Part shown: one piece after another, positions 1-11,577 of the stretch | Position numbering within the stretch: position 1 is the stretch's first letter | How the letters are laid out: each line of letters begins with the position of its first letter | From: Paragyromitra xinjiangensis | Lineage: Eukaryota > Ascomycota > Pezizomycetes > Pezizales > Discinaceae | DNA: 64,000 nt | Direction of reading: 5' to 3' | Assembly: GCA_038503065.1 (NCBI GenBank) | Contig: JBCAMK010000022.1 | Coordinates: forward strand, 62,001-126,000 | Notes under the pieces: model-generated | Databases searched by the model: none | The model's input: only the letters and a program-made list of their open reading frames with translations | Told to the model about the DNA's origin: nothing | Translations under genes and position numbers: made by a program

Positions 1-187
1 ACTAGGCACCAGCATTGTGGCTTGGAGATGCGGGTTGAAAGCGTCGCACAAGCGAATCTGTGTAACTCGGCTTTGTCCTACACAATTCTAAACATCCACA
101 CCCACCCCCAGCTATAAGAGAACAAAAGGGTCAATCTCCCCCTCGCTCTCAAGCAAAGGACAATACCCTCACATATACTCATCAATC

Positions 188-2345
188 ATGGCATACAACT
201 ACCCCAACCCGCAGAGCCCAGTGCAGCAGAGCAACCCCTGGGGCCAGCCTACTCCCCCAATATCGCCCTACTCAAACGGGCAACCCTACCCCGCAGCTCC
301 AACCCCTACTATCGATGCCGCCGCCTTAAATTCGCAACTGCAGCCCGCCTACCAATCGCCGCAGTTCGCGCCGCCGCCTCCTCCCCCGCCGAAGGCTGGA
401 AACGGGAGTGTACTAAAGGCGTTTAATTTCTTTTCTACAAAGCCTTCATATATCCCACAGGTCAACACTGGGGAAAGCTCGCTTTCGAGTCCTACTCATA
501 ATAGCTATATCGCTCCAGGGCAACAACAGTATGGTACTGTCAGTATTCAGCCGACTGGGACGCCACAGCCTTCCCCGCTGACGCCGCTGCCTTATAATCA
601 AACACATACACCGGCTCCACTCTCGCCAGGCCATCCTTACAATCCACAGGCGCTTGCAGGGCAGCCCGGGAGTGTACCCGTATATCAGAATCCTGGAACT
701 GCAAGCCCAGCACCGCTTCAGCAGCAGCAGCAACCCCATCAGCAGCAAAATCAGCAGCCGCAATATCAGCAGCCGCAACAACCTCAGCCGCATCAACAAT
801 ATCAGCCGCATCAACAGCCGCATCAACAGTTCCAACAACCTCAACAGCCCCAACCGGAAAAGCCGCACCAGCAACCACAGCCGCAACAACCACAGCCACA
901 CTATCAACAACCTATACAAAATACTTCACACTCTCCCTCTCAAGCATCAGGAGCCCCACCACCTGCCTATGTACCCAATCCCAGCGTCTCCGTATGGCCA
1001 GAGAAACCCACCATGCAGTCAGTCCAAGCTACAGCTCCAGTAGCTCCAGCAGCTCCAACGCCAGCACCGAACCATCAAGCCTCACATCAAGTAAACGCAC
1101 AACAAGGACAAGGAGCGATCGATAACACGAAATATTGGACAGCATTAGTTCAGGAGGGCAAGATCCCACTTGCACCAAAGGCACAGCTACGAAGTCTTTT
1201 CCGGGGAATCGCTGCCTGTATCGTAAGTCTTCGTTCTCACAAAATTCCCAACTCTCAATACTAACATCTAAAAACAGAACAAAGAATGTACCCTCGACAA
1301 AACCCCCCAATGCGTACTATCCCCCGCAAAAATGTCCATGTACTACGGCATGCAATCTGGCTACAACTCCCGCGAATCCCGTACTTCCCCCTCCTCCTTC
1401 CTCACACAAAACTAACTAACCACCCTAGAACTCTTCTCCCGCGCTCAAACCGCCCCCAGCACCCTCCTCACCCTCTACGCCCGCCTCGAAGTCGAACACG
1501 TCCTCATCCCCTCCAACCCCGGTGACGGCAAACGCAAACCCCACTCACCCGCTCTCACAGTCACAGGCTTTGAACACTGGCTCCTCTTAAATGTCCTCCT
1601 CAACCCCGAGGCAGAGTACCAGCGGATCTTAAAGTTTATCTCTGCGGCTGGTCGTCAGATCATCGATGATCAGGGTCATTCGATCCCAGCAAATGGGTTC
1701 CCGAGGGAGGCGCTGCCTCAGGGACCTGATGCGTTTGTGGTGAAGCGTTATGGGGGGTATATGGAGGAGGCGCTGGCAAGCACGGGTAAGGTAGCGAGAG
1801 AGGAGGAGTTAGCGGAGGAGGAAGGACTGAGGAAAGAGATTGAGACGTTGAAGAAGAGGTTATTTGAGAATAAAGGAGAGATGGAGAAACGTGATAGTGA
1901 GCTGAAGAAGCGTGATGATGAGTTGAGGAAGAGCAATAGCGAGTTGGAGAAGAGTAATGCCGAGTTAGGAAGGGTGACGCAGATGCTAGCGAAAGCTACG
2001 GCTTCAGCGGACCAGGCGGTGACGAAGGTGTCGGCTTCGTGGGGGGTCGTGTTGCCAGAGGATAGGAAGCCACAGCAGCAACCCCAAAGTCCTTATTCGC
2101 CATATACTCCGAACCCGCAGCAGCAACAACAGCATCAGCAACAATATCAACATCCATCGGATCAGCAACGACGTCAGTCAGAGCAAGGATGGCCGCAGCC
2201 CCAACAGGAGCAGTATCCGCCTCAGCAGTATCCGCCTCAGCAGCAGCGTCAACAATTAGAGCAGCAAAGGCCGCAGATGCCAGGACAAAACCAACAGCCC
2301 CAGCAGCAATCTTATTATCGACAGCAGTATCAACCGGCTCGTTAA
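188..2345 (+). CDS. Gln/Pro-rich protein with DUF7514-like domain and coiled coil
   Basis: Three exons, 188-1222, 1278-1380 and 1429-2345, give 684 residues. The introns (GTAAGT..CAG and GTACTT..TAG) are placed where the downstream frame continues a recognisable domain. Residues 1-310 are low complexity, rich in Pro and Gln with poly-Q runs. Residues about 314-490 resemble the fungal DUF7514 domain: the pieces LRSLFRGIAACI, LSPAKM, LYARLEVEHVLIP and a GFEHWLLLNVLLNPEAEYQR block occur in the family order. Residues about 500-580 are a charged heptad-like coiled coil with a repeated KKRDDELRKSNSELEKSN pattern. The last 90 residues are again Gln-rich. The start is the first ATG after a pyrimidine-rich leader. 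No enzymatic motif is visible; a scaffold or assembly role is only inference. The family call rests on remembered consensus, not a search. Confidence 0.8.
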
Positions 2346-4168
2346 TTTTGGTCGAATGCGGCTGATGGGCTGAAAGCGGCGACGGAGGGTTGGAGGGTGG
2401 GTTTGTTTATGTAATGAAAAACTCCGAAATATCGAAAACATCATTGTCGTGCGGAAAACGGCGGATATAGAAAATTAGGGGTTATGCTCACAACGGATCA
2501 CTCGGGACTTGGCCTATTCAAAAATATTTCCCTAACAGCTAATTAAATAACCTTTTTTATCAACCCTAGCATTAAGTAGCTTCATCCCGTGAATTATCTA
2601 GAACTCATAATATTCTATAAAGTTTACAAAGCATGGATTTTGTGGAAATCCTTCATTAGTGACCCACCCAGTTGATCAACTAGCGGGACGATAAATAATG
2701 GCAACTCTGAATAATAGACAGGGATATCCATACGACACTATTCAGTACGATAATGTCAGGTCTGCTCTAATATAACTTAATGTATCGTCAGGTTTTTTGT
2801 TAACTCCAGCCCCCAAACCATGTATACATAGTAGTAGGTCCTAGCAGAAAGAGTAAGATTGCTCATGCACATCGCAACAAAGCCTATAAAGCCGAAACCT
2901 GGTAGGTAAGAATATAGATATTCCCGTTCATCCGCTTGAATACTCTAACATACAGCACGTCTCGGAGTTATCTCGTGAATCTAATAGATCTCAAAGTCGC
3001 AAACTTTTCTATCATAACTAGTACTATTCTTTTGAACGCGCTGGTTTTTTACTGCTAAAATACAGACATCAAGCTTTCTAGTGTCTTTTCGAAGCTTATA
3101 TCTTCTCATTTTTCCAATATCTCGCTTAATTTTTCTACTATCCCCTCAGATCTAAGCCATGATAATAACTTTCTCGGCCGTTGAGCACGGATGTGTATTC
3201 GAATAGCTAGCGAATACCTCAGAGCAGTCAGTAATCGTTGCGGTACGAAACTCGCTGCGGGGTAGAATTAAAGTCATTGAGCTTATGGTGTTGATTGAGA
3301 GTAAAAACGCTTACTATCTCTTCACGGGCTCTGCTAAGCTCGAAAAAGCCAATACCAATTACCGGAACTCCCGTCGTATGTCTTTCACCCTTGCTAGGCA
3401 ACTCGCAATGAACAGAATACTGGAAGTAGGACGGATGACGCCCATGACAGTCACCGAAGCGCATATCTGCATGGTCGTTTCCTGAAATTTCTGCTGCTAA
3501 ATCTGTTGAACAAAACTGTTAGCGAATTAAGGTAGAACCAAGTATGAAGGGTGCAAAAGAACAGCAAAAGATGGATCACCGCTGCTTGCATGAAAGGAAC
3601 AATGGATGCCTGTCTACTCTAATTCGTTGATGTCCTCTAAACTTTCAACTCGTGAGACTTATATCGCTGGTCCAATAATGAGAGTTATGGCTTTATCAAG
3701 TTAATGTAGCCCAGCGCTCCCATCGTAGACAGTTTTCTTCCAGGCGAGTTATGAGTCCCTAGTCAAAACTCGTAACGGTTCGCGTTGATGATCGGGAACG
3801 GCTAAATGCCGAACCAAAGGGTGGTCTTTGGGAAAGAACGGTCAAAAAGCGAGTTGCTAGTAAATACCGTCTTCCAATAAAAATCTCAGGCGTTCTCACA
3901 CGGGTGTTTAGAGATTGATTCCTCGCCTCAGTAAAATATGTCTCAAGCCATGGTGGCTATCGGGGCAGAGGGCAGGCGCCTCCTCTAGGTACACGTGGGA
4001 AGGTGCGGAACACCAAGACTCCATTTATTCCGATTGGGGTGGGGGGTTGGGGTGTTGTCGGGCATGTGAGTCTCTGGGATAGGTAGCCCGAATGTAATCG
4101 ATCGCGATGCCTTACACCAATACCCAATGGCGGTTCCCCAAAGATGAAAATCGGGATCAACAAATTTT

Positions 4169-4207
4169 GAAGTGGAAGTGGAAGTAGAGGTGGAAGTAGA
4201 AGTGGGA
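4169..4207. repeat. GAAGTG-type imperfect microsatellite
   Basis: A run of hexamers of the form gaagtg / gaagta / gaggtg, interrupted by single-base changes. It lies in gene-free DNA. Confidence 0.75.
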
Positions 4208-5616
4208 GAAAATTTTGGACGAGAGATGGGCGAAAAAAATTAGAGTCACTGAGATAGAAAAAAGGTCTTGCTAAATTCTATTCTTCAATTTCCCTATCAG
4301 GAGGGCCATCGCAGCAGCGGTGGCTCTGATTGGACAAACGTGAACCTTGAACTACCCACTAAAGTAACAGGGGTCATAACTATCAACCACAGCCGTCAGT
4401 AGAAGCATATAAGCGATAGCAACAGACTGTTTGAATCTACAGTACCTCTGATCACTATATATCACTCGGAAATCAGCCTGTAGAATATGTTGGAATTTCG
4501 GGGCACGTAGGGAGGAAAATAGAAGACTCGATTACTTGCTTGCTAGGTGGGCAGTAAGGCCCCTATTTGAATAGCCTTCTCGGGTGTCCGAGTGCCTGTG
4601 TGCTCGGGTACCTGTCTCTCAATCATTTCCGACCTCAAAGCCATGCCTGAGGAGGCGCCCCGTATTAGGAAGCATCTCCAACAGAATATAAGATCGAGAC
4701 TTGATTGGTTGAGGGTGGCTCTAGTACAAGCCTGAATATATAGACCCCTTGCTCTTCGGCTCGTGCTAGCTATAACCTTCTGCTTCGTTCTACAGTCTGA
4801 GCTCGTCTGCTAGAAGACCGGTTCACACAAGATTAGGAAACCAGCTCCAACACCGGAGACTGTTCTTCATGCCAGGCCTTACACTTGAAGCAGTGCCCCG
4901 GAATCATCCGCAAAACCTATTTATAGAAGCATATAATCATTTCAAGTACATGCAACCTCAATTGGTGGCGGAGGAAGGGGTTAGCGGCAAGCGAGCGACA
5001 CCCCAGCAAACGGGTACGAATTTACAATGGTACAAAAGGCGTTACTAGCCCCAAGACTAACCACCGCTATATGGATAACTTGTTTCTTAGTATATAGGCT
5101 AGCCATACCTTAAGCTTTCTAAGCTATGTCATTTCCCTCACAAAGACTGTTCGAATCACCCAAAGCCTTCTAATCCCGAAGTTAAGCTTATCAATGAATA
5201 CGTAAAGGTCTCTTACAGACGAGAACTGCTTGTTGGTTCTGCGAAGTATCCCGTCTAAAATCAGGATATAGGGGCTCTTCTGTTCACTTAGCTACTAGTA
5301 TATGTATCACCTACATCGTGGCTTGTGGCTGCAGAACGTTGAATAAATTTCTCTATCTAGTCTAGTCCGGCCCACTCCAATATTTCTGGAATGTTACCAA
5401 GATATTGGATTTAAGGCTACCTGATTGATTCATTCGTTCATTAGGTAAATCTAACCGCCTGGGCGAGCTACGTCATTCTATGCTCTACGGCGGGAGGATT
5501 AGAATCAACGCCAACTAGCTGTTTTAGTCCATAGAATTATACTGATATCGGATAGTACCTAAGTTTTCGACATAAAAACAAGTATGTATATCGTAGTTGT
5601 AATCTATATAAGAGGT

Positions 5617-5681
5617 TAGTCTCGTGCCCAGCCCCATACTACTGAAGGTTGCTACGCACCGTAGGGTTGGGCACGAGACTA
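5617..5681. repeat. 65-bp foldback element
   Basis: The 18-nt arm at 5617-5634 (TAGTCTCGTGCCCAGCCC) is repeated in inverted orientation at 5664-5681 with one mismatch. A 29-nt loop separates the arms. No coding capacity and no clear target duplication beyond a possible TA. It could be a tiny MITE or a transcribed hairpin. Confidence 0.7.
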
Positions 5682-5789
5682 TACACACACAGTTATAATT
5701 CTTTCTGCATCTAGGGCCAGAGTGTGGTATCGCACCGTACTATAACTAGCTACGTATAGAGTATAAACTATTATGAGTTATTCGTACAT

Positions 5790-6405
5790 CAAATACATAT
5801 GTTCCGACCCGTATTCTATCTTCGCCCATTGGCAAACAGGTCGGCCGGTAGGTAAACAGGCCAACCTATTTACCAACGGGACCACTTTGAGTATTGACTG
5901 GCCCATCTACAAGTTAACACTAAAAGATAACCCATATTCAAAGAATTCTGTATCTCTAAGCGAGGTTGTAGCTATAGCCACACAGTCAAAATGATTACCA
6001 TCACAGTGGTCTGCAAAAGTTACTACAACCCAACAGTGATGACGATGAACTCTAGATCTCCTTTTAACTACAAATGTATATCTGATTCCCCCAAAAAGTG
6101 TACAATGCAGTGCATTAGAGGATGAAAACCCAAGTAATGAAAGTTGGGGGCATCCAAAATTTTGTGGCCTGAGGATAAATGAAGCTGATGGTTAGGTGCG
6201 GTGGTGGTTGAGTGGTGAAGGGGGTGAACTATAGTTGAAAAAAAATTTCATTTGAAGGTTGGCCGTCTCCTAGTGCCAAATTGTAGCTGGGTCAGCCAAT
6301 AATCAAAGTGGGACTGTTAGTAAATGGGTTGGCCTCTTTACCTACTGGCCGACCTATTTACAAATAGGCTCTAATAGAAGACGGGTCAGAACAAATATAC
6401 AGTAT
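5790..6405. mobile_element. Decayed element with about 160-bp inverted repeats
   Basis: Left arm about 5790-5947 and right arm about 6244-6405 are imperfect inverted copies. Matching blocks in the same order include GTTC[C/T]GACCCGT, AGGTCGGCC, AGGCCAACC, CCACTTTGA and CTACAA. Many arm differences are transitions, with some small indels. The 300-bp centre has no open frame worth calling. This architecture suits a non-autonomous DNA transposon with long terminal inverted repeats; exact ends and target duplication are not clear. Confidence 0.6.
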
Positions 6406-7072
6406 TTTTGCAGTAGATCTGTATTTTCCATTGGATGAGTAATGAAAATTGTGTATTTATTTGAAGATGTCTATACTAGGTACTTGTCATAACGGAAAAA
6501 GATTGCTATGGTGGAGAGCTAAACCTGTGGCGAATTGGTAGAAATCTGCAATCTTACCAGCGTCCCTTTACTATAGCTAGTGATCTATTCTTAAATTCCA
6601 CTATGTCCCAGCTTTACGCAGTAAAGTTGTGTATGGTGGGGCGTTTCGGGGTTACATTTTGTTCTTTAGTATGCTACACAGCATGCCAGTGTATACGTAT
6701 CATAAACAGTCGAATTTATAATTGCTCAATTGACACAATCAGGGAGTTATTCACACCATGCGTTTTTTCCTTACACATACCTCACCCGCCATATGTACCA
6801 TAGCGTCGCCGTCAGGCGTTTCCACAATCGCTGCCACGCCCTTCTTTCTCAGCCATTTGAACAGGAGCGTTCTCATATCCTCCCTCCCAGCCTGGCGCTC
6901 CAACTAGTTGAGGAATTAAGAGACCAACCATAGCAGCTTCAGTGACTTTCTTACCTGTAGCAGCAAAATCGCCCCTATGTTCCTTTATTAATATGTACAC
7001 CCATGGAATTCATAAGTTGCATTATAACCTCGAGCCTAGCCCCATAAACCTCTAGTCCTAATGTTAGACCCC

Positions 7073-8123
7073 CTACACCGAATCCCCCGCAGTCCCTTGC
7101 GCCTGAACATTCGGAGTCTTCGGAGCCTCCTCGACCACCACATTCTCCTCTATTAGCTCGACCTTCGGAGCCCCTTCTCCCTCCTTACCATCAGTATACC
7201 TCTCAAATATCATCAACCCGAAACTCGCCAACCCAATCATCAACGGAATGAGCTGCCCCGCACTCGTCACATCCCCCACGTTCTGAATATCATTCTGATA
7301 AATAACCAGCTCGATCGTCATAACACAAGTCGATACCACGCCCCCACAAAACACCACCGCAGTCGGTCTAAAAAACTTGACAAGACGCCCGGTATTCAGC
7401 GGACCTTGCTCGAATTCCGTCTCGATGAATTTGGCGACAAGCCGAGTGAAAGTATCCTGCCAACTATTAGCTTCGCCAACAAGTATTAGATAGTGACCAC
7501 ACATTTGCTCCTCGGCTCAACCTCCCCCGGAACCCCATAAAGAAAATAATCGTAGAAACCGCAAATATAATCAACGCCACAGACCAAATCCTCAACCCTG
7601 TCGAATACGTTCCCGCAAGATACTTACTATCCGCGAACATAGGCGTACACCCCTCCGCCTTCTTCATTACATCCGGTCCGTACCAAAACCCCCACACCAT
7701 CACCCCTAACAGAAACATCGTCGATAATAGTACCCCGATGTGCGAGATAATCGTTATAAACGGGTACTTCATCTTCACCACCTTCGAGTCTCGCTTCTCC
7801 GTCCGATGGTCCCACATGAAGAGGAGGAACTCGCCGAGAACCATGAGTAGTGCGAGGGGGGGCACCATCATGAGGATTGCAACGATCATGATTTCAAGGC
7901 TGTAAATGTCGTCCTGGTGGACCATACATGCAATACCGACAGCGATGGCGATGAGGTAGTTTGTGGTTATTGGGAGATGCGCCTGGCTACGTGAGTAGAC
8001 GTAGGCGAGGATACCAGCGTACCATTGCAAGTAGAGACTGATGCGAATGCCGAGCCCATAGATGTCAGATTGGCCAGAAATGGCGCAAGGGTGGGCGGCG
8101 TCGGGCAAGGCAGGAGGGTCCAT
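7073..8123 (-). CDS. Polytopic fungal membrane protein, unknown function
   Basis: Two exons on the minus strand, 8123-7522 and 7463-7073, joined over a 58-nt GTTGAG..TAG intron, give 330 residues. The ATG at 8123 is preferred over upstream in-frame codons because it opens directly into the conserved N-terminal block with GQSDIYGLGIRISLYLQ, seen in a family of fungal integral membrane proteins. Hydrophobic segments suggest about seven membrane spans: near SLYLQWYAGILAYVY, TTNYLIAIAVGIACM, a long IMIVAILMMVPPLALLMVLGEF segment, HIGVLLSTMFLLGVMVWG, IWSVALIIFAVSTIIF, TAVVFCGGVVSTCV and QLIPLMIGLASFGLMIF. The last 45 residues are acidic, Glu/Val/Pro-rich and probably cytosolic. No transporter signature or catalytic motif is apparent. 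Function unknown. Confidence 0.75.
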
Positions 8124-9667
8124 AGTGGAGTGTAGCGGAGGGGGGTAAGAAGGGTATCGGGGGGGGGTTAGGAATATATGTTGGGTAGGTGACCCTTTGA
8201 GCATATATCCGTGGAAACTATTAATCACTTCATACAGCAGCACTTGAGGCTTCAGGTATGTAGATCATTAACTATGAGGCCGCTTTATAATTGTCATGAC
8301 AACTACTTAAGTTAGTTCTTCCCGCGGTAACACAGTGTTCAGTAAACCTCCAATATGATCGATGTTGACGATTGGACTGAGCCTTCGACCCGCATGTAGA
8401 AGCACAAGATACCACGAGATCTCGGTTATAGTCAAAAGAAGTTGCAGGATACGATCGCATTATTACTGGTCAAGGCAACAGCAGGCTTACTATTTGGGTT
8501 GAATTAGTCAGCTCGAGCCAACATTTCGCATTCTGCTGTCTCAGCCCAGCCCATTTCGTTAGATTTTGCTGAATTCAGCTCTCTTGTTTCCCCACACTTC
8601 CCGGTTATGTACTCTATTACTTCTGCTCGGCACTCATCACCGATCAGACACCAAGCAGCGTAGATTGAACGCATGGGAGTGATTTTCCTCATCATAAACG
8701 TGTTCCAATAGGCGTTTTATAAGTTGTCGGCGATCGAATAAGCTCTGATGTGCAGCAGCTGCAGACGTGCGAGAGCACAAGAGTGCAGGATTGACTCACT
8801 ACTAGAGACTTCCTGAACTCCAAGTACTTGCGCTAGGCATACAATAGGTAGAGTATATAGTACCCGGAGTCCGGCAAAAAAATGTCTCAGCGGTGGTGTG
8901 CTGTTGATAATGAGTTGGAACCTTTGCTGCTGCGCGTGTGTAGTCGATCGCGCGTACGGGTAGTCACCCACTTGCTTGGCGACAACATAGAGTACTTTAC
9001 TTGGAGAAGCTTGTGTTTTTGAGGCAATGGTGTCGTCTAATGGGGATGTGTCAATTGATATTGTGTAGAGTAAGGATATTCCGCTGATCGTTCTAATTCG
9101 AACTATAGGCAAAAAGGTGGGTAACTGATTCAGATGCACGACAGCCTTGTGTCCACCAGCTAATCCAACTTCCCCTCTTCAATAGCGGTATCGCCTATCC
9201 CTCAGATACCAGAAACGCCAATCACTATGAGCACCATACGGTCTCAGGAATAGAGTAGAGTAGTGAGTAGGGCCAGGCTGCAGAACAGCCGTGCGATTAT
9301 GGACTGGGGATTTCAAACTCATGCAAACCATTTGGGTTAAACCTTCACTCACCGGCTGCGCGAGAGCCTCAACACCATTCAGCCAGTTGTGTGACACAAT
9401 GTATACTCTCCCGCTATCTCAGCCCAGTCCCACTCGTTACTTCTAAATTTGTACGATGCTCACATTGAAATCCTAACTATTGGCCAAAATGATGCATAAA
9501 CCCTGCAACGCAAATCCTTCGAGAAATAACAACGCACAGTAACCTCATAGTCATCGGCGATATAGACACACCCTTCAGCCCACCAGTACCCGATCCATAC
9601 TGCATCATCTTCCCACCAAAATAAAAGTTTCGCCTTACCCCCCATTCCACGTTCCTTGCGCTACAAC
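8124..9667. other. Intergenic, no supportable gene
   Basis: About 1.5 kb between the membrane-protein gene and the CFEM-like gene, transcribed away from each other. A minus-strand frame at 8504-8695 encodes a 63-residue peptide with five cysteines and no signal sequence. I cannot support it as a gene. No repeat or RNA gene was seen. Confidence 0.5.
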
Positions 9668-10195
9668 ATGGCAAGACTCCTCTTCACTGTCCTCCTCGCC
9701 CTCCTCTTCTCCATCGTAGCCTCTCTCGCCGTCCCTGACACTGCCGAACTCCCGAAATGCATTCTAGACAACTGCTCCTTCGATAACCTTATCTGCAACT
9801 CCCCACGGCTCCAATGCGCAGATGCATGTAGCTCCATAGACTCCGCCGCCGCTACATCTTGGCTGTTATCGATATGTGCTAGACCTGGTGTCCTCGCTCA
9901 ACGAAGCGGGAATGAAACAGTACAAACTCCTCCTCTAACACTCCTTTTGCAGACCTAACGTGATCGCTAGGCATTGAATTTTACGACCACGCCAGCGGCT
10001 AATCCAGATACACAAACTGGGAGTGGGAGGATGTCGCATATAGCGTTCATGATGGCGGTTTTTTGGAGCAGTCTGGGGTGTTTTGTGATTGTGGTAATTA
10101 TATTTGAAGTTTTGGGGCGCAAACCATCGGAGGCTGGAGCTGAGAGTAGTAGCTATGCGGCGGCGAATGAGGATAAGCAACCTGGGGGAGGGTAG
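9668..10195 (+). CDS. Small secretory CFEM-like membrane protein
   Basis: Exons 9668-9919 and 9971-10195 (51-nt GTACAA..TAG intron, phase 0) give 158 residues. The first ATG opens a clear signal peptide (MARLLFTVLLALLFSIVASLA). Residues about 25-75 hold six cysteines in a context typical of CFEM domains: LPKC near the start, CSFDNLIC, then DSAAATSWLLSIC. Canonical CFEM has eight cysteines in about 60 residues, so the domain looks shortened between the first Cys and CSFD. After a Thr/Pro-rich stretch comes one membrane segment (FWSSLGCFVIVVIIFEVL) and a short polar cytosolic tail. CFEM proteins act at the cell surface (iron/haem capture, signalling, virulence), but this reduced version may not bind the usual ligand. 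A missed small upstream exon carrying the other cysteines is possible. Confidence 0.6.
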
Positions 10196-11577
10196 TATTT
10201 TATTTAGAGAGAAACAAGAACGATTAGATGCCTTGCCTCATAAGCTTAAGGAGAGCTAACGTTTATATTATTCTGAGGCGGAGCCCTACTATCAAAACAA
10301 ATACCTTGCACTAATGCATTTCCGTCCATATTTTGCTTGGTAAATCACAACATAAGCGGAGAGTACCCCAGATATCTAGTAGTTTTAGTACAGCTTTGGG
10401 TTCTACTTTTAAGGTCCGGGAAAATACTAGACGAGCCAAATTTTGGTATAGAGAGTATAACCAAAGCTAGTCGGGTTGAAATGTAGGTTTCCCTGGAGAT
10501 ACTAAATTACGTGCGTCACTATAGCTAGGCCTTGATACGTAGGCTAAGAGGGTCAAGCACCGAAACATGAGTTCACTAAGTCGCTACATATGCACTTCTA
10601 CTTTAGTAAAGTTACCGTCGCAGATACATGTAACCCTTGGAGAAATCTAGTTCCATTCACTGTAATAATCGGTGAATGCAGGTACGTGCTTGGACTTGGG
10701 ACTGAACCCGAGCGCCAAGGCTCCGGATTTAAGACCCTAGCCACAGTCCAGGAGCCCTGAACCCTGCCTCAATTACCCACCGTTCATTACAACCTAAGAC
10801 ATAGTTATGCTGTACCAATAATATTCCCATTAGTCACTGCCACTAGGTGTCATTGCAAAGGACAAGCCCTATGAGAGTTCAGGGAGGCATAAGTTCAGGG
10901 AGACGGTAACTCAAGCAACAAAAGCTTGATGCCTAGTTACGCAATCAAGGTCTATTGGTACAAGCAACGATGTCCACGAGCCTGTTCGAGACGAGCCCGG
11001 GAAAGAGTTTGAGCTAGCCCGGCTCGTGGCCATTAGGGCCCGCGGTGTTCGAGCTAAGTAGTTAGGCTCGGGCCCAGATGGGTATTGGGGGCTCGGAGAG
11101 AGGGGGGCTTGAGCGGGCTCGGGGAGGAGTGACTACCTGCGAGCAATGTTAAAAGTCTGTATATTGAATTCCCTCGCTGGTATTTATTATACTAATGTAC
11201 AAACAAGAGAAGCAAATGACGCGGTAATACGACTAGGGTTCCTCTTTTGTATTACTAGTAGGGTTGCCCTTATAGTAGTTTCTTGAATCCGAGCCCGAGT
11301 CCCATTCTGAGCAAAGTTACTCCAGTATATAATTAGTCAAGGCTCAGCTCGTGGAAATCACTTGGTACAAGAGTGGAAGGTAGTATATACCTGAGTGGTG
11401 TAGGTTTTCTATAGGCTTGGCGCATGGATGAGCTCGAGCGTCTAAGAACTTTTGATAAGAATGGCTGCGGCCATGCTGTAGGAAGAGTACCTATGAGGGT
11501 TTTATCCTCTAGACACTATATATTCTCAAAAGCCAGAAATACGCTGTCCAAGTTAAATCCTAGCGCACCGGCAGGAA
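10196..11577. other. Gene-poor tract with GAGC/GCTC-rich patch
   Basis: No gene seen. At about 10973-11355 an otherwise AT-rich stretch becomes rich in GAGCC and GGCTC words, bounded by inverted TCCACGAGC / GCTCGTGGA. This may be a worn transposable element. Elsewhere nothing recognisable. Confidence 0.45.

Larger units (their letters stand above)
2346..7072. other. Gene-poor AT-rich tract
   Basis: About 4.7 kb without a supportable gene. Reading frames are short, unrelated to any family I know, and interrupted in all frames. The tract holds a GTGGAA-type microsatellite near 4.17 kb, a 65-bp foldback at 5.6 kb and an inverted-repeat element at 5.8-6.4 kb. The rest shows nothing recognisable. 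Confidence 0.7.

Noticed and set aside
446..919. Long minus-strand frames opposite the Q/P-rich exon
   Set aside because: Low-complexity CAG/CCA repeats leave antisense frames open; the products are Leu/Arg or Ala/Val monotony without domains.
9179..9645. Minus-strand frames upstream of the CFEM-like gene
   Set aside because: Short, mutually overlapping, no domain features; likely chance.
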